The position numbers were made by a program, and so were the translations under genes. A DNA stretch of 30,484 nt from Symsagittifera roscoffensis (Eukaryota; Xenacoelomorpha; Acoela; Convolutidae). Numbering within the stretch: position 1 is the stretch's first letter; every line of letters starts with the position of its first letter. A model generated the notes under the pieces. The model was not told the DNA's origin and searched no databases. It saw only the letters and a list, made by a program, of their open reading frames with translations. The stretch is taken from NCBI RefSeq assembly GCF_963678635.1, contig NW_026971353.1:1-30484 (forward strand), written 5' to 3'. This document shows, in pieces, positions 9,601-20,033 of the stretch.

Positions 9601-12600
9601 TTGGTGCATTGTTTAAATAAACCTCTTTTAGCTCGTGACCTCATTAGTTAGAAATTTTTTGTCAAAGAATTTAACTTTTAGTTTAAAAAACTCACGACAA
9701 TCCAGCGGGTGCTTGGGAGTCCATTATCATTCCAACTCCGAGCTGGTTATTAGCATGTAGATTTTCCAAAGACTTGATGGTTCTATCAATTCCAGGGAAC
9801 TTATGCTTATTTTCTTTCAGGTAGTTCAGGACGAAAACATCGGCATCTTTGATCTTGAATCTCCTGTTGAACACGTAGACAACGTCGCCAATCGCCAAAT
9901 CCTGGGGTCCGTAGAACTCTGGTTCATTAATGTCACATCCAGGTTTGGGGATCCTGGTACGCATGAGGAACTTACCAGCGAGACGTCCAGTATTGCGAGC
10001 AGGCACTTCGTAAATCATGAAGGTGTCCGTAGCAAGGCTGAAGTAGATTATGAACTCGCGGTCTGCGTTCTCATTCTCATCGTTGTCATCCTGCAAACAA
10101 AAAGGCACTAAATTCGAACAGGCTGTAATATTCTTAAACTACTAATATTCGTTTTTCTATTCCTATTGTACACTTTATTGTTTAGTAAAGCGGTGACCAT
10201 TTCGAGAAAAGATGGTGACAAGGCTTAGGATGTAAACAGCCTTGAAATGACCTTAGTTACGAAATAAGATAAACGATCAGAACACAGTTTGAAAACGAAC
10301 AACAAAAACATATATCTGATTAAAAGAGCCAAGTGGTTTATCCAAATGTATGCATAACGTTTCTGGAAGTGACTTAAAATTTCTGTTTTCAAGAATCTGT
10401 TTTACCATCTGTGCGAGGAATCGCAGGTTGTTGTGGTCGTTGGACAACATCTTAATGAAGTCCTTTCTGGGCGGTTGGGGCTCCAAGTGAAAGCAGGAGC
10501 CCAAAGAGTCCTCCAAGGAGCCGAAACCATTGTAGGGCGGAATGTACTGCAAACAAATATGAGTTCTGATTTTATCAAATCAGAGAATTATAAAAATTTC
10601 ATCCAATAAACTCACTACACTCAATTATTTAATAGACGTGAAATTTTAACACGGTATTTTATAATGATACGCTCCATATCGGTAAAAAAATTCTCCATTG
10701 AAATCTTCAAAAGCTCGAAATGGACGTTTTCGAAACAAGCAAATACAATTTGATCGTTTAAAACTTGAATAATCTAGAATACTAACACACACTGCAGCTT
10801 AATTATCAGTGGCTATTAGTATTAATACTATTTTTAAGATCGTATGCTTCAGAACCCTTCTATCATTTACCATTTTGGGTGCATCGCAGGCAGGGGGTCC
10901 CACCGGAACCGGCTCGAAACTCTTGATTCCGTAGTTGTAGCGGTAGAACTCCTGGGTGAACTTGTCCATGTCGTAGATGAGGAATCGTCTGTTCATCATC
11001 GTCACTGTGTTCCCAATCATGAAGTCCTCGGGAGTGAAGTACTCCTGGTGCTCCGTCTCCTTCGCCTCCATCGAAATGGTAGGAAAACTTGCTGCAACAA
11101 ATAATCAAATTTTTTGCTGATACGCGTCAAAACGGTAAGATGTTGAGTGAGTTTTGAAATTCAAAAAAAGCTCGAGCTTTTCCTTGCTTTTGGTTAATTT
11201 TAATCAGCTAGGTTCAAGCATTGGGAATCAATTTCTATGCAGAATTGAAGCTTCGCTTCGCACCACTTACTATACAATAGGTAAAGGATTAAAACAGCAT
11301 GAGAAAACGAAAAAAATCAAAATGCGAAATTAATTTTGGGCATTCGAAAATTTTGGGTCAGAATCTTATAATTCTCATTTATATTATCAGAAATTGTAGG
11401 AAATAAAAAAAATTAGGAGAATAAGCTGACATAATTAAAGCCGATAGCTAGTAGGCTGAAAATCAACCAAAAAAAATCGGCTAAATCTTATTGGAAAAAT
11501 ATACGTACTGTCCACTCACGAAGGCCATATAGGAAGTGAATGCAAGGTGATATACAAAATTGAGAAACTAAACCGAGAGCTTAATAGACAACCATAAAGC
11601 AATGCCCAGACAATGTAATAGGAAATAAGCTTCGGAAGAATACGTATTAAGCGCTAAAAATCCAAAAAATACATGAGCAGAAACTGTTCCAGCTAAAAAA
11701 AATCAAAAAGTTTTTAGGCATAGAAGAAAAATTCAAGCCCACTCACCCACAAAACTTACTCACCCGCGCACAAAAATTTCTTTTGCTCATCAAACGGTGC
11801 AATATGAGGTCACTAAACCAATATAACACTAAACCAATATAACACTAAACCAATATAACACTAAACCAATATATCAACTAAACCAATATATCAACTAAAC
11901 CAATATATCAACTAAATCAATATAACTCTAAACAGAAACCTATTAAGCCAAAAAAAGAACAAAAAATAAATTTTAAAAAATCAACTGGGTAAAATTAAAA
12001 TTACAATCAACATAAAAAACAAACTTCTATTAGGACGGATGTTTAAAATGCTAACATGCTCAAAATTTGTCTGTTGCATGACTTTTAACAGAGAGGACCA
12101 GGAGATAAATGAGTCAAGGAGATGAGTCCTGTAAAAACGTTTTTACGAGAAAAATTCTAGTACCCGAGCAATACTCTACCCGATCGCAAAATTCTAGTAC
12201 CCGATGGCTGTTGAAAACAAAAGCAAAAAAATCAAAAATCTATTTAGTTATATCAGATACAAAAATTTAAACAATGCAACGATAACCTAACACACATATC
12301 AGACAATACAAAGATTGGAGAATTTAGAAACTTGAAAAATGAAACTTTCTTTTTAGCTACTCTGTGAACAAAAATGCTACAACTTTACAAATACTGTGAA
12401 CAGTTTCAGCATTGTAAATGGTTTTTATTAGCTTCTAATTGTTCCGACTTTCAAAAAAGTGCGGAATATTTATGCTTGGTCTGGTTTTTTCATTCAGTCA
12501 ATTTTCGACTTCTTAGTTAGCCAATTTTGACAAAATTTTAAAACCATCTGAAACATATTGCTATCCTGAGCTCTTATTTCACCAATGATTTTTTTCGTGG

Positions 12601-15600
12601 AACAATTAACACGCGATATATTGCGCTCTTATAATCCGCGTAAGCGGCAGCTAGTTTGTTCCAAATTAAACTGAGGCAAGTCATTTGGTCGTATTACTCT
12701 GATACAAGACGCTATCTACATCCCTTCAAATTTTACATTAACGTATGAGGGATCAATTGAAGAGAGAGAAAAAAACGTTTTTCTTTTTTTTATTATGTCG
12801 TCTACTTTTAAATAAAAACAAATTTGAATCGACTTCAAAGTGCAGTCGGAACATTCAGTTCTTCGCCCTGATATATAAGCAGTCCTGTTCAATTATCGGT
12901 TTCCGCTGAACTTTGCACACTTCGATATATAAAAGCGCAAAAAAAAATTCTACAAGCCAAAAAATCCGAATTAAATATTAGGTTCGGACTACTTTACAAA
13001 GACTTTCAACAACTAAATGTGCCAACGTGGAATGTCGTAGAGGTTCTTGGGCACCCTCATTCTCGTGAGCAGCAGAGGGAACGGATCCCTTCCGTCGTTT
13101 CTGTCTCGGCCTTCGGGCGTCTTGTGCACCTCTCGGACCTCGAGAGTGTCGTCCGCCAAGTAGTAGTGAATGATGAATGGTCGCACATCTCCGAACATTG
13201 CATCGCGGTCATCCCAGATACAGAAGAACCGCAGAACCTAAGATATAGTCAACATACAATTGCAAAAATGTCAATGAGCTCAAGAAAATTAATAGAACCA
13301 GAGGCGGATTTAGGGGGGGGGATCTATTTTGAGATATCCTTTTTTGGTGACGGGCCCAAAACTTTTCTAAAGGCGCCTTCAAAATTGTCCAAAAAGTTCT
13401 TAAAAACGCCTTTTTTGGCCTGTTTTTTTCCAAAATTTTGCCTGTGGCGCAGAAATTTTAGCCAAAACACAGGGACTTTGAGAGAGCTCGAAAAATCATA
13501 TTGGTCTATCTAAAAAAAGGTCGCCAAAATTTTCGAAAATTTATAAAAATCCGCCCCCCCCCCCCCGAGAAAATCCTAGATCCGCTCCTGAATACACTGC
13601 CTAACTATTTTTGAATCCTTTTGAAAAAAAAATATATCAACCCGCATCCAGTTTCAAGAGTTAATAGTATATAATATTATGATTCAGTACCAGTCCTACT
13701 AAAAATGAGAAATAATCTATTATAATCAATTAAAAATTGATTATTACCTCTCTTTGAAAACAAATTATGATCAATTATAATGTATTTTATTTTATTATAA
13801 TCAATTATTCATGCATCTGATTTTCGATACAATTTTAATTCATTATAATCGAATATTATAATCCCAATTTCTAATCTATTTGCTACTATTTTATTTGATT
13901 ATTATCTATTATCATGCCTTTTGTTTGTCAATTTTATCTTCAATTTTGGTGGCCAGTCAATAAGCAGAATGGTCTAAGAGCAGAAAAGGTCCAAGAGCAG
14001 AAAAATTGTTAAAATAATAATTTTTGTAAGCTAACCAGTAAAGTAACTATCAGAAGTGTAGAACCAAAAGCAACGAACATTTTATGCACAATTTGAGAAA
14101 AAATTAATCAAGAATCTTTTCTTTTATATTTTAATCAAAAAAATAAAGAAGTTATTCAATTCATGCATAATTTATTCATTTTCTGGGTAATTTTTGACAA
14201 TTCTACTAATTGTTCCGACTTTCGATACGAAAGTAACGGAATATTTGTGCTCGGGGTGGGTTTTTTTTTCTTCAGACAAATTTCAACTTTTTAACTAGCC
14301 ATTTTTGACGGAATTTTTTTTGTATCATTCGAAAGCTATTGTTGTGATGAGCTCAAATTTGAAAAGATATTTCACCTGTGATCATTTTTTGTAAAGTTAT
14401 GGGGGTTTAAAGATTGCCATTTTGGCCAATTTGGGACAATTAACGCGCAATATATTTCGCGCTATTAACGCGTAAGCGGAGAGTTAATCCGTCTTAAAAT
14501 TGTTCCAAATTGGTTGAAAGAAGCTTGTTTGCCATAATTGATTTGTTACAAGGAGCGAAAGCTATCCTTTTGTACTTAATATGGAGTGTGGGGGGATGAT
14601 TTTCATAAAAAATTCAAATTTTAGAAAAAAAAAAAATTTTAAGTTTTATTTTATTACATTTAACTTTTAATGTTATTACTGCTCCATAAAACCTTAAAAG
14701 GCAGTCGGAACATTCAGGGATTCGCCCTGATACGAGCAGTCTTGTTGGTTTATCAATTAGCCCGTATAAACCAATAAAAGTCAATATTTTGCTGGTTTTC
14801 TGCACTTGAACCATTCTGCTTATTGCTCTGCCTCCTCAACTTTGCATCTGAATTGCCCAATTTTATGCGTTTTACAGACGTTGGTTTAACTGAAAATGGG
14901 AAAATCGTTTTCAGAATTTGTTTCAACTCAAATCAAATTTGAAACGGTCTTGATATTTTTTTCTTTGTAAGATTTGTTTCATGATGCACACAAAGTTTTT
15001 GACCATCAAACGTGTTTTAGTTTCATGATTTATCTGAAAAAAAATTTTCCCCTACCGCGGGAACTTTTCAACTAATATGAAGTTGGATTGAAAAATTGTT
15101 AACTTCAGGAATGACATTTTAATGACTGACACTTTTGTGATGAACTTTAGCAAATTCAAGAAAACTGGATCAATAGCAGTAGAGGCCTTATGAGGGGCGG
15201 GGGGGGGGGGGGGGGGGGGGTTGGGTTTGCTTTAGGGATTTGACCCCACGTCACCCAAAGGGCCCCCTTCGGTACTATTGTACAACCTCTATTTTAGCTG
15301 ATAACTTTTCAATATGTAAAAATGTTATTCCGTAGGGTAACCTGATTTTTTTTTTAAATTTGGAAACTGAAGTTCCTTAACGTTATGTTTTGCAGCATTT
15401 GCACTTTGATTATTGCATTGTGTTTTGCCTTTTTTAAAATTCACACTCCCTTCTTTTCCTGTCAAACCGCGAAAAACCAAACTCTAGCATAATCAATAGT
15501 TTTGACGCTTTCCAGAATATAACCCAAAAACTAAATAAATGTCTTGACTTTGTTAAAGGCTATTTAAAAATTATATTAAAAATGCATGTTTTCCTGAACT

Positions 15601-18600
15601 GGCAAATGACAATACGTCAAAAAAATTGCGTCAGAAATTAAGCAATGTTTTGTATCACTTGAGATCCACAAAATAAAAAATTATCACAAACTGCGAAGCC
15701 ATTATTGAAGTTTAGATCATGAATTCACGTTTTTTTTCTAGTAAGTTTTGTCATAAAGTACAGAAATTGTCGTTATTCGAGCCATTGTCCAGCTGAAAAG
15801 TTTGATCGAAGTTTTTTTCAAAATTTAATAGAAAATCCCCCCTCAAAAAACCTAGATCCGCATCTGGTGTCAAGACAAATATTGTTTCAGGATCTTTCCA
15901 TGACTTTTCAACATCCATAACCTTCGATTCACCCAAAAGCAATCACAAAACAATTTTCAGAAACCTTCAAGGTTAGAAAATGCAGTGAAAACTCAAATAA
16001 TATCCAGCCAACAGTACTGATTGCGAAGAGAAATGTTTCTATGTTTTTTTTTTCAATTTAAGGTCGTTTTTAGAGCGTGATGTGATTAGAGAACTCAAAA
16101 CGCGTAAAAGTTTATAAAGAAGGCATAATCGACAACATTTGTCTTCAAGAATTGAAAGAAAATTAGAAAAAAAATTTAGAAAAACTTTATAGGCAAGGAA
16201 GCGCTAGATTAAATTTCCGAAACTAGTTTTTGTTTAGTGAAATCAAAGTTTTTTACTTTAGAAGCTAAAATTTAAAAATGTTAAACTTTTATATAACGAA
16301 CGTTACACGATCGCTTTCCTCGCTCGAAATTTAAATGAAACTGAAAATATTTAGGCCAATGTTTCTCAACATTGAGACAACTTTTGAATATTTTCAAATG
16401 CGTTTGAATCGCGTCTGAAAGGGCTTTAAGTTGATATGTCGCTCGATCTATTCCGATGATTAATTGTGGTACCTGATTTTACGTAGAAAACAAAAAAACA
16501 CACCCGAAATAAAGTTCTTCCCCATTTTCAATGGTCAAAACAAAAATCATTTTTATTTGCTTATATGCTTTAAAATATTGACCGCAACATTTTTCAAACC
16601 TTCTGGCAACCTTTCTGGTAAACCTTTCTCGTGAAATTAAACCCATCTTGAGAAACTGAATTTCGCTAAAACTGAATTTCGCATCATAAGCGATACAGAG
16701 GAGAGATTAGCAAGAAAATTGCACTGAAATGAAGAACATTAAGGAGCACAAAATTTAGTATACGGCTGAGGCTGAATTCAAGTTATTTTGAGATGCGAGT
16801 TTTACATCAACAGAAGAACAAGAAGATCGATGAACTCAAAAAGTAGTGATAACAAACAATTAAAGTCAATTTTCTGAACCAGAGGAAACATAAATTGAAT
16901 AGCCTTTCAAGCTTCAAACATCAAAAATCGAAGAGCCTTAAGACAAAAAAAACAGAAAAATCTTTGGAAAGTGAACAATAGTTTTGATTTTTTTTGAAGC
17001 TTGCGAACGTTTTGCAAACAATACTATGTTTAAAGCATTCTGCAATACTTCTATAACAAAGTTAGTTTTGTTCAAGTACCAAATATATTAACGTGCATAA
17101 CCAAAGTCATTGAGAACGGCATTATAAAGAACCTTAAATGGAATACTGTCAGTCAAAATATTACAAGATTTAACATTTTCATGCCCGCGATTTTTTTAAA
17201 AAGTCGTAAGATACAAAACTGGGTTTTTTATCATAAGACTGATAATAGAGACAATTTTTTCTGTGAACGCATTTTATATTGGCTCAGATGTAGATCGTTA
17301 AACTAACCTTGCGATCAAGAGTCAAGAATTGGTTGAGTTTGTCAAAATCAGATTTTGTGGTGAATGTTTTAGGTGCATTTCTTCGTTTCCTGTCTTCTTC
17401 ATACGGATCTGGCGGGCTTTCCACAAAGTTGTTGACAACCAGGCCTTGGCTAGTCAAGTACTCCTACAAATTACTACTTTTAATAGTGGCCTTTAAAGCA
17501 GCCAAAGTACCAACATGTCAATATTTTCCCAAACACGATCCGCTACTTTAGCGTCTGGGCAAAGCAATATTGTATCTTTTGAATCACACTTGATGTAAAA
17601 TTTCGGTTACACAGTTCGTGACATCATTTTCATGCCACCTTTGATGTTAAAATTTTGAGTGAAAAATTGAAAAAGAGTGCCAATTAATTTTCAGCTGCAT
17701 AGTTTGAAAGGATGGAAGATCTTTAGTAGCCCGTTTTTTTGTTAGCTGTATTTTTGATGGGACAGAAAAGGTCACCTTCAATTGCATTTGAACAATTATC
17801 GTAGGCAAAGGGCAGTGCACTAATTAATGCCGAAACGTCACTATTTATGATTTTATCAAAGAAAAGCAATAACCTTGGTCCACACATCACAGCTGGTGAT
17901 ATGAAAAACTTTTCCGTAGAAGGTCACCGTGTCGTTTATTTTGATATCTTTGTAAGTATAGTGCTCGCCAGTTGCGTCTTCTTTAGGCAGTCTCTGTCGT
18001 CTAATGAGTTTTCCTTGGGGAATTCCGCTAGAAAATTAAAATTTACTTTGAAAGGAAGTGCCATGAAAACGAGGATAGCAAAATTGTTTAGTTTGATATT
18101 TTTCTCATCAGTAAGTCAAAAATCTTGTCAAAAAATATAATAATGCCCATCAAATAGCAGTTTTATCTAAAATAAATATAAATCGAGACCTCTAAAACTT
18201 ATTAGTTAAATAAAAGTTGTTCAGGTTGTTGAATCAACTGCACATGGTTGAATCTAAAAATTTCAAAGCATGCAAATTAGGCATTTGTTTCAGTTAAATT
18301 TAAAAAAATGAAATAAAGAATGAGCTGATTCTTCCGCTTAAATAATAATTTATTTTTTTTACATCCTTCATCAAAGATCGATCAAGTTTTGATAAAAAAT
18401 TATATGTTTTTCAAGCGACTCATCTCTAGTCAGAACAGCATAAAAATCACTGGACCTGTTTTCTACTGGTGGTTCCATAACAGATATAGTGTCATCCTCT
18501 AGATAATAGTAAATTTTCACTGGTCGTACGCGGTAGTATTCTGCCGATGATTCATACACTGTCTGCTTGAAGTAGCCATTGAACAGAAGCACCTAAAAAA

Positions 18601-19037
18601 ATCATTGATAATCAACTGATCCTTTCAAGCTTCCAATCATTAACCTATTAAATGGTCAAACCTTTTTATCGAATGCAACGTGAGATGGTATAAACTCCTC
18701 TGGGGGAGCTTGTTTGGCCTGTCCGTATGTCAAAGTGGGCTTGAAATTGGCGAGTTCATTCAAGTCATCCTCGTTCAGGGCATTCTGGTGAATAGGCTCA
18801 CCGCCGATTCCAACCTCAGGTTTATGCTTTAGAGCAAACCCGTTTTTGAAATCTAGAGTTTGAGGAACATGAAACCGGGACTTCTAAACAGACAATTTAA
18901 GAAATAGAAGTTTTTTTAAAACCATGATAACAATTGAGGATTATTCAAAGATTGAATGGAAATATACTCACAGTTGGATCCGAAAAAGTGTTGCCTGGAA
19001 GGTAAGGAAGCGAATGGGTGTTAATGTGACTCGCCAT
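6559..19037 (-). CDS. EFHC1/Rib72-family axonemal protein (three DM10 domains, two EF-hands), 11 exons, 662 aa
   Basis: This gene encodes a member of the EFHC1/Rib72 family. These proteins bind inside the A-tubule of ciliary doublet microtubules and stabilise them. Coding exons on the minus strand, in order: 18972-19037, 18662-18883, 18456-18592, 17874-18027, 17308-17463, 13027-13237, 10871-11091, 10406-10546, 9696-10090, 7308-7500, 6559-6651. They sum to 1,989 nt with consistent phase and GT-AG borders throughout. The product is 662 aa, against about 640 in human EFHC1. DM10 domains lie at about residues 95-200, 246-365 and 430-540. EF-hand loops lie at 602-613 and 638-649. The ATG at 19037-19035 has purine at -3 and G at +4, and follows an in-frame TAA 39 nt upstream. 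Segments such as [20 protein letters not shown] and [12 protein letters not shown] place it with EFHC1 rather than EFHC2. No frameshift or internal stop is visible. Confidence 0.92.
6652..7307 (-). other. EFHC1 intron 10, 656 bp
   Basis: This is an AT-rich intron with donor GTGAGT and acceptor TTTGTTGCAG. Repeated CACAGACAAAAA motifs occur at about 7140 and 7190. No other feature is seen. Confidence 0.7.
7308..7500 (-). CDS. EFHC1 exon 10 (residues 568-632), first EF-hand
   Basis: The acceptor is TTTCTTTTAG and the donor is GTGAGT. A helix containing REAFLKL precedes the loop [12 protein letters not shown] (residues 602-613). Acidic or Asn residues sit at loop positions 1, 3 and 5 and Glu at 12, but Lys replaces the usual Gly at position 6. 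Confidence 0.88.
7501..9695 (-). other. EFHC1 intron 9, 2,195 bp
   Basis: No gene is supported inside. About 8128-8205 contains two tandem copies of a C-rich unit (CCCCTATGCTATCT then CTAAAGAATC). About 8965-9005 is a purine-rich G tract. The rest is ordinary AT-rich intron. Confidence 0.65.
9696..10090 (-). CDS. EFHC1 exon 9 (residues 437-567), DM10-3
   Basis: This is the longest exon. An acidic start ([10 protein letters not shown]) leads into [31 protein letters not shown] and the DM10 core [20 protein letters not shown]. It ends two bases into a Ser codon at a perfect GTGAGT donor. An in-frame TGA directly after the donor would end the protein early if the intron were retained. Confidence 0.9.
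10406..10546 (-). CDS. EFHC1 exon 8 (residues 390-436)
   Basis: It encodes the very conserved [12 protein letters not shown] motif, then [10 protein letters not shown] and the start of DM10-3. The acceptor is TTGTTTGCAG and the donor is GTAAAA, phase 0. The flanking introns of 324 and 315 bp contain nothing notable. Confidence 0.9.
10871..11091 (-). CDS. EFHC1 exon 7 (residues 316-389), second half of DM10-2
   Basis: It encodes [20 protein letters not shown], then [20 protein letters not shown], the DM10 core with the conserved DxD-type turn. The acceptor is TTTGTTGCAG; the donor is GTAAAT after ATG, phase 0. Confidence 0.9.
11812..11934 (+). repeat. Tandem repeat, 16-17 bp unit, about 7.5 copies
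   Basis: The unit is ACTAAACCAATATAAC (16 bp). It is repeated three times, then drifts to a 17-bp variant ending ATATATCA for about three copies, and ends in a degenerate copy. This is a typical small intronic minisatellite. Confidence 0.9.
12435..12889 (+). mobile_element. Helentron-like non-autonomous element, copy C
   Basis: It shares structure and scattered sequence blocks with 14206-14746. Both begin CTAATTGTTCCGACTTT and contain CAATTAACnCGC, GCGTAAGCGG and TTGTTCCAAATT blocks. Near the right end they have AGTCGGAACATTCAG, the inverse of the left TGTTCCGACT. Homology continues about 36 bp beyond this inverted repeat to GCAGTCnTGTT, so the repeats are subterminal. That layout fits Helentron-derived elements (DINE/HINE type) better than an ordinary MITE. 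The 5' hairpin is kept although its sequence has changed; the 3' hairpin arm has degenerated. Confidence 0.5.
13027..13237 (-). CDS. EFHC1 exon 6 (residues 246-315), first half of DM10-2
   Basis: It contains [28 protein letters not shown] and [12 protein letters not shown], all characteristic of EFHC1 DM10-2. The acceptor is ATATCTTAG. The donor GTTGGC is poor, but cutting there restores phase with exon 7 and gives exactly the family length across the junction. Reading on instead would stop after a few codons. Confidence 0.85.
13299..13590. mobile_element. hAT-type MITE, 292 bp
   Basis: The left end CAGAGGCGGATTTAGG and the reverse complement of the right end, CAGGAGCGGATCTAGG, match at 13 of 16 positions. 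They resemble the CAGGGGCGGATCnAGG termini common in non-autonomous hAT elements. G and C homopolymer runs sit just inside the ends. The 8-bp flanks AATAGAAC and AATACACT match at 5 of 8 positions, consistent with an aged 8-bp target duplication. The interior has no coding capacity. Confidence 0.75.
14206..14746 (+). mobile_element. Helentron-like non-autonomous element, copy D
   Basis: This is the better-preserved partner of 12435-12889. The left subterminal repeat TGTTCCGACT (14211-14220) is inverted as AGTCGGAACA (14703-14712). A 5' hairpin pairs TTCCG with CGGAA and ACTTTC with GAAAGT (14213-14241). A second hairpin, CAGGG-attcg-CCCTG (14715-14729), lies just outside the right repeat and about 17 bp from the apparent end. 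Short subterminal inverted repeats plus a hairpin near the 3' end are the hallmarks of Helentron-derived elements. No Rep/helicase coding is present. Confidence 0.55.
15198..15220 (+). repeat. Homopolymer run of 23 G
   Basis: An uninterrupted G run is preceded by GAGGGGC and followed by TTGGG, within intron 5. It could form a quadruplex, and its length may be inaccurate because of sequencing or assembly error. Confidence 0.9.
15851..15866 (-). mobile_element. Terminal fragment of a second hAT-like MITE
   Basis: The reverse complement reads CAGATGCGGATCTAGG, matching the terminus of the MITE at 13299-13590, with a C run just inside it. No opposite end could be located, so it is a truncated or strongly diverged copy. 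Confidence 0.45.
17308..17463 (-). CDS. EFHC1 exon 5 (residues 194-245), linker to DM10-2
   Basis: It encodes EYLTSQG, continuing the end of DM10-1 with no gap against the family, then a [10 protein letters not shown] linker and [15 protein letters not shown], which precedes DM10-2. The acceptor is AATTTGTAG and the donor is GTTAGT. The preceding 410-bp intron (17464-17873) holds no recognised feature. Confidence 0.9.
17874..18027 (-). CDS. EFHC1 exon 4 (residues 142-193), second half of DM10-1
   Basis: It encodes [13 protein letters not shown], then the DM10 core [18 protein letters not shown]. The acceptor is TTTTCTAG and the donor is GTTATT, phase 0 at the end. The preceding 428-bp intron (18028-18455) shows nothing notable. 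Confidence 0.9.
18456..18592 (-). CDS. EFHC1 exon 3 (residues 97-141), first half of DM10-1
   Basis: It contains the DM10 signature [20 protein letters not shown]. The acceptor is TTTTTTTAG and the donor is GTCCAG (non-consensus). The exon ends two bases into a Ser codon completed by exon 4, which matches the family reading EN-SGI. Confidence 0.9.
18662..18883 (-). CDS. EFHC1 exon 2 (residues 23-96)
   Basis: The acceptor is GTTTAG and the donor is GTTTGA, a weak match to consensus; phase is 0 at both ends. The exon encodes the linker before the first DM10 domain, including VGIGGEP and the [16 protein letters not shown] stretch typical of EFHC1. The following intron is only 69 bp. Confidence 0.9.
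18972..19037 (-). CDS. EFHC1 exon 1 (residues 1-22)
   Basis: This exon encodes the family's conserved N-terminus, with the LPYLPGNTF motif (human EFHC1 has LPFLPGTSF at the same place). It ends ACT before the donor GTGAGT, phase 0. The following intron is 88 bp. Confidence 0.88.
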
Positions 19038-20033
19038 TACTAGTTTATAACCAAAATTTACAATATGCGACAATGTTTACTTTTTAAAAAGCATGCAAAA
19101 AACTTGGTCATGAGCTGCACACGTTTGTTCAACCTTGAGTGTGATCGAAAATTTATTAATTAATAAACTTCTTTGATAATTTTAAAAGAGGTTTCACAAT
19201 ATAAAAAACTTTTGATTTGTACCGCAGAAGTTCAGAAGTTAGTACAAAATTCAAGAAACCAAGAAGAAACTATAAAAACAAACAAGACTGAAGCGATACT
19301 CAACAGAAAATAGAGAAAGCTTAACGAGTCGGGCTCAGTGACTTGAAAGAAAACAATGTCAAATGAACAGTTTCGAGACTCATAAATCCCAACAGAACAT
19401 GAAGTTCTGATTAACTCAAATCCTGAAGCAAACCAAAAAATCGATTTAAAATCAGCACTGTTGTGCAATCTTCACAGAGAGAGGAAGTTAAAATTATCCT
19501 ACTAATTGAACTTTTTCCGCCAATCAAAAAAACATGTGGCTAAAACGGAAAAAACCTACAGAACTTGCGCTTCTGAAGAACTCAAGCAATTTCCAATTAA
19601 TAGGATAGGAAAAATCACATTTTTCCAAAACATACAACCAACAGAGCTATAGAAAACTTCAAACTCTGGCGTTTTCGCTCCCCCAGAACCAGAACAGTTT
19701 ATCAGAAGCTTGAAGAATGAGTCATGGACTGCTACTGTTGAGCAAAACTGTATTCTCAAGGAGATTCTTATTTAAAAGACAGAATAATATCTACTCGAAA
19801 GTGTCCAGAAACAAAATCACAAGCTTTCCTTTGTTTGAAAGGACCTAGCTGCTGTGAAAGTTCTGGAACTACCAAGTGGAGTTAATCACAGCACAATAAT
19901 ATCAGGATAAAGCTGCAAAATCAATGATTATGGTAAAAAGATTTGTAACAGTCGCCTACTTCGGTCACATATGAAGAAGGCTTGAGAAGAATCGGCCCTA
20001 TAACCATTGGCTCAAGAGTCAGGGACACTATCT
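19038..20033 (-). other. Upstream region of the EFHC1-family gene
   Basis: This is the probable promoter and 5' UTR region. An in-frame TAA at 19077-19079 fixes the start at 19037. I could not identify a confident TATA box, RFX X-box or other regulatory site. Short open frames here have no recognisable content. The region ends at the boundary of dispersed repeat copy B. Confidence 0.4.

Larger units (their letters stand above)
11092..13026 (-). other. EFHC1 intron 6, 1,935 bp, with tandem repeat and mobile element
   Basis: The intron holds a 16-17 bp tandem array (11812-11934) and a Helentron-like element (12435-12889), annotated separately. A 17-bp direct repeat AAAATTCTAGTACCCGA occurs near 12152 and 12189. 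Elsewhere nothing is recognised. Confidence 0.65.
13238..17307 (-). other. EFHC1 intron 5, 4,070 bp, repeat-rich
   Basis: This largest intron contains a hAT-type MITE (13299-13590), a Helentron-like element (14206-14746), a 23-base G run (15198-15220) and the end of a second hAT-like copy (about 15851-15866). Between about 13715 and 13920 the motif ATTATAATCAATTA recurs in several variants. From 15900 to 17300 I see only AT-rich intron. Confidence 0.7.

Noticed and set aside
13019-13513. 164-codon plus-strand open frame over EFHC1 exon 6 and the MITE
   Set aside because: It is antisense to a well supported exon and then runs through the MITE; no independent evidence.
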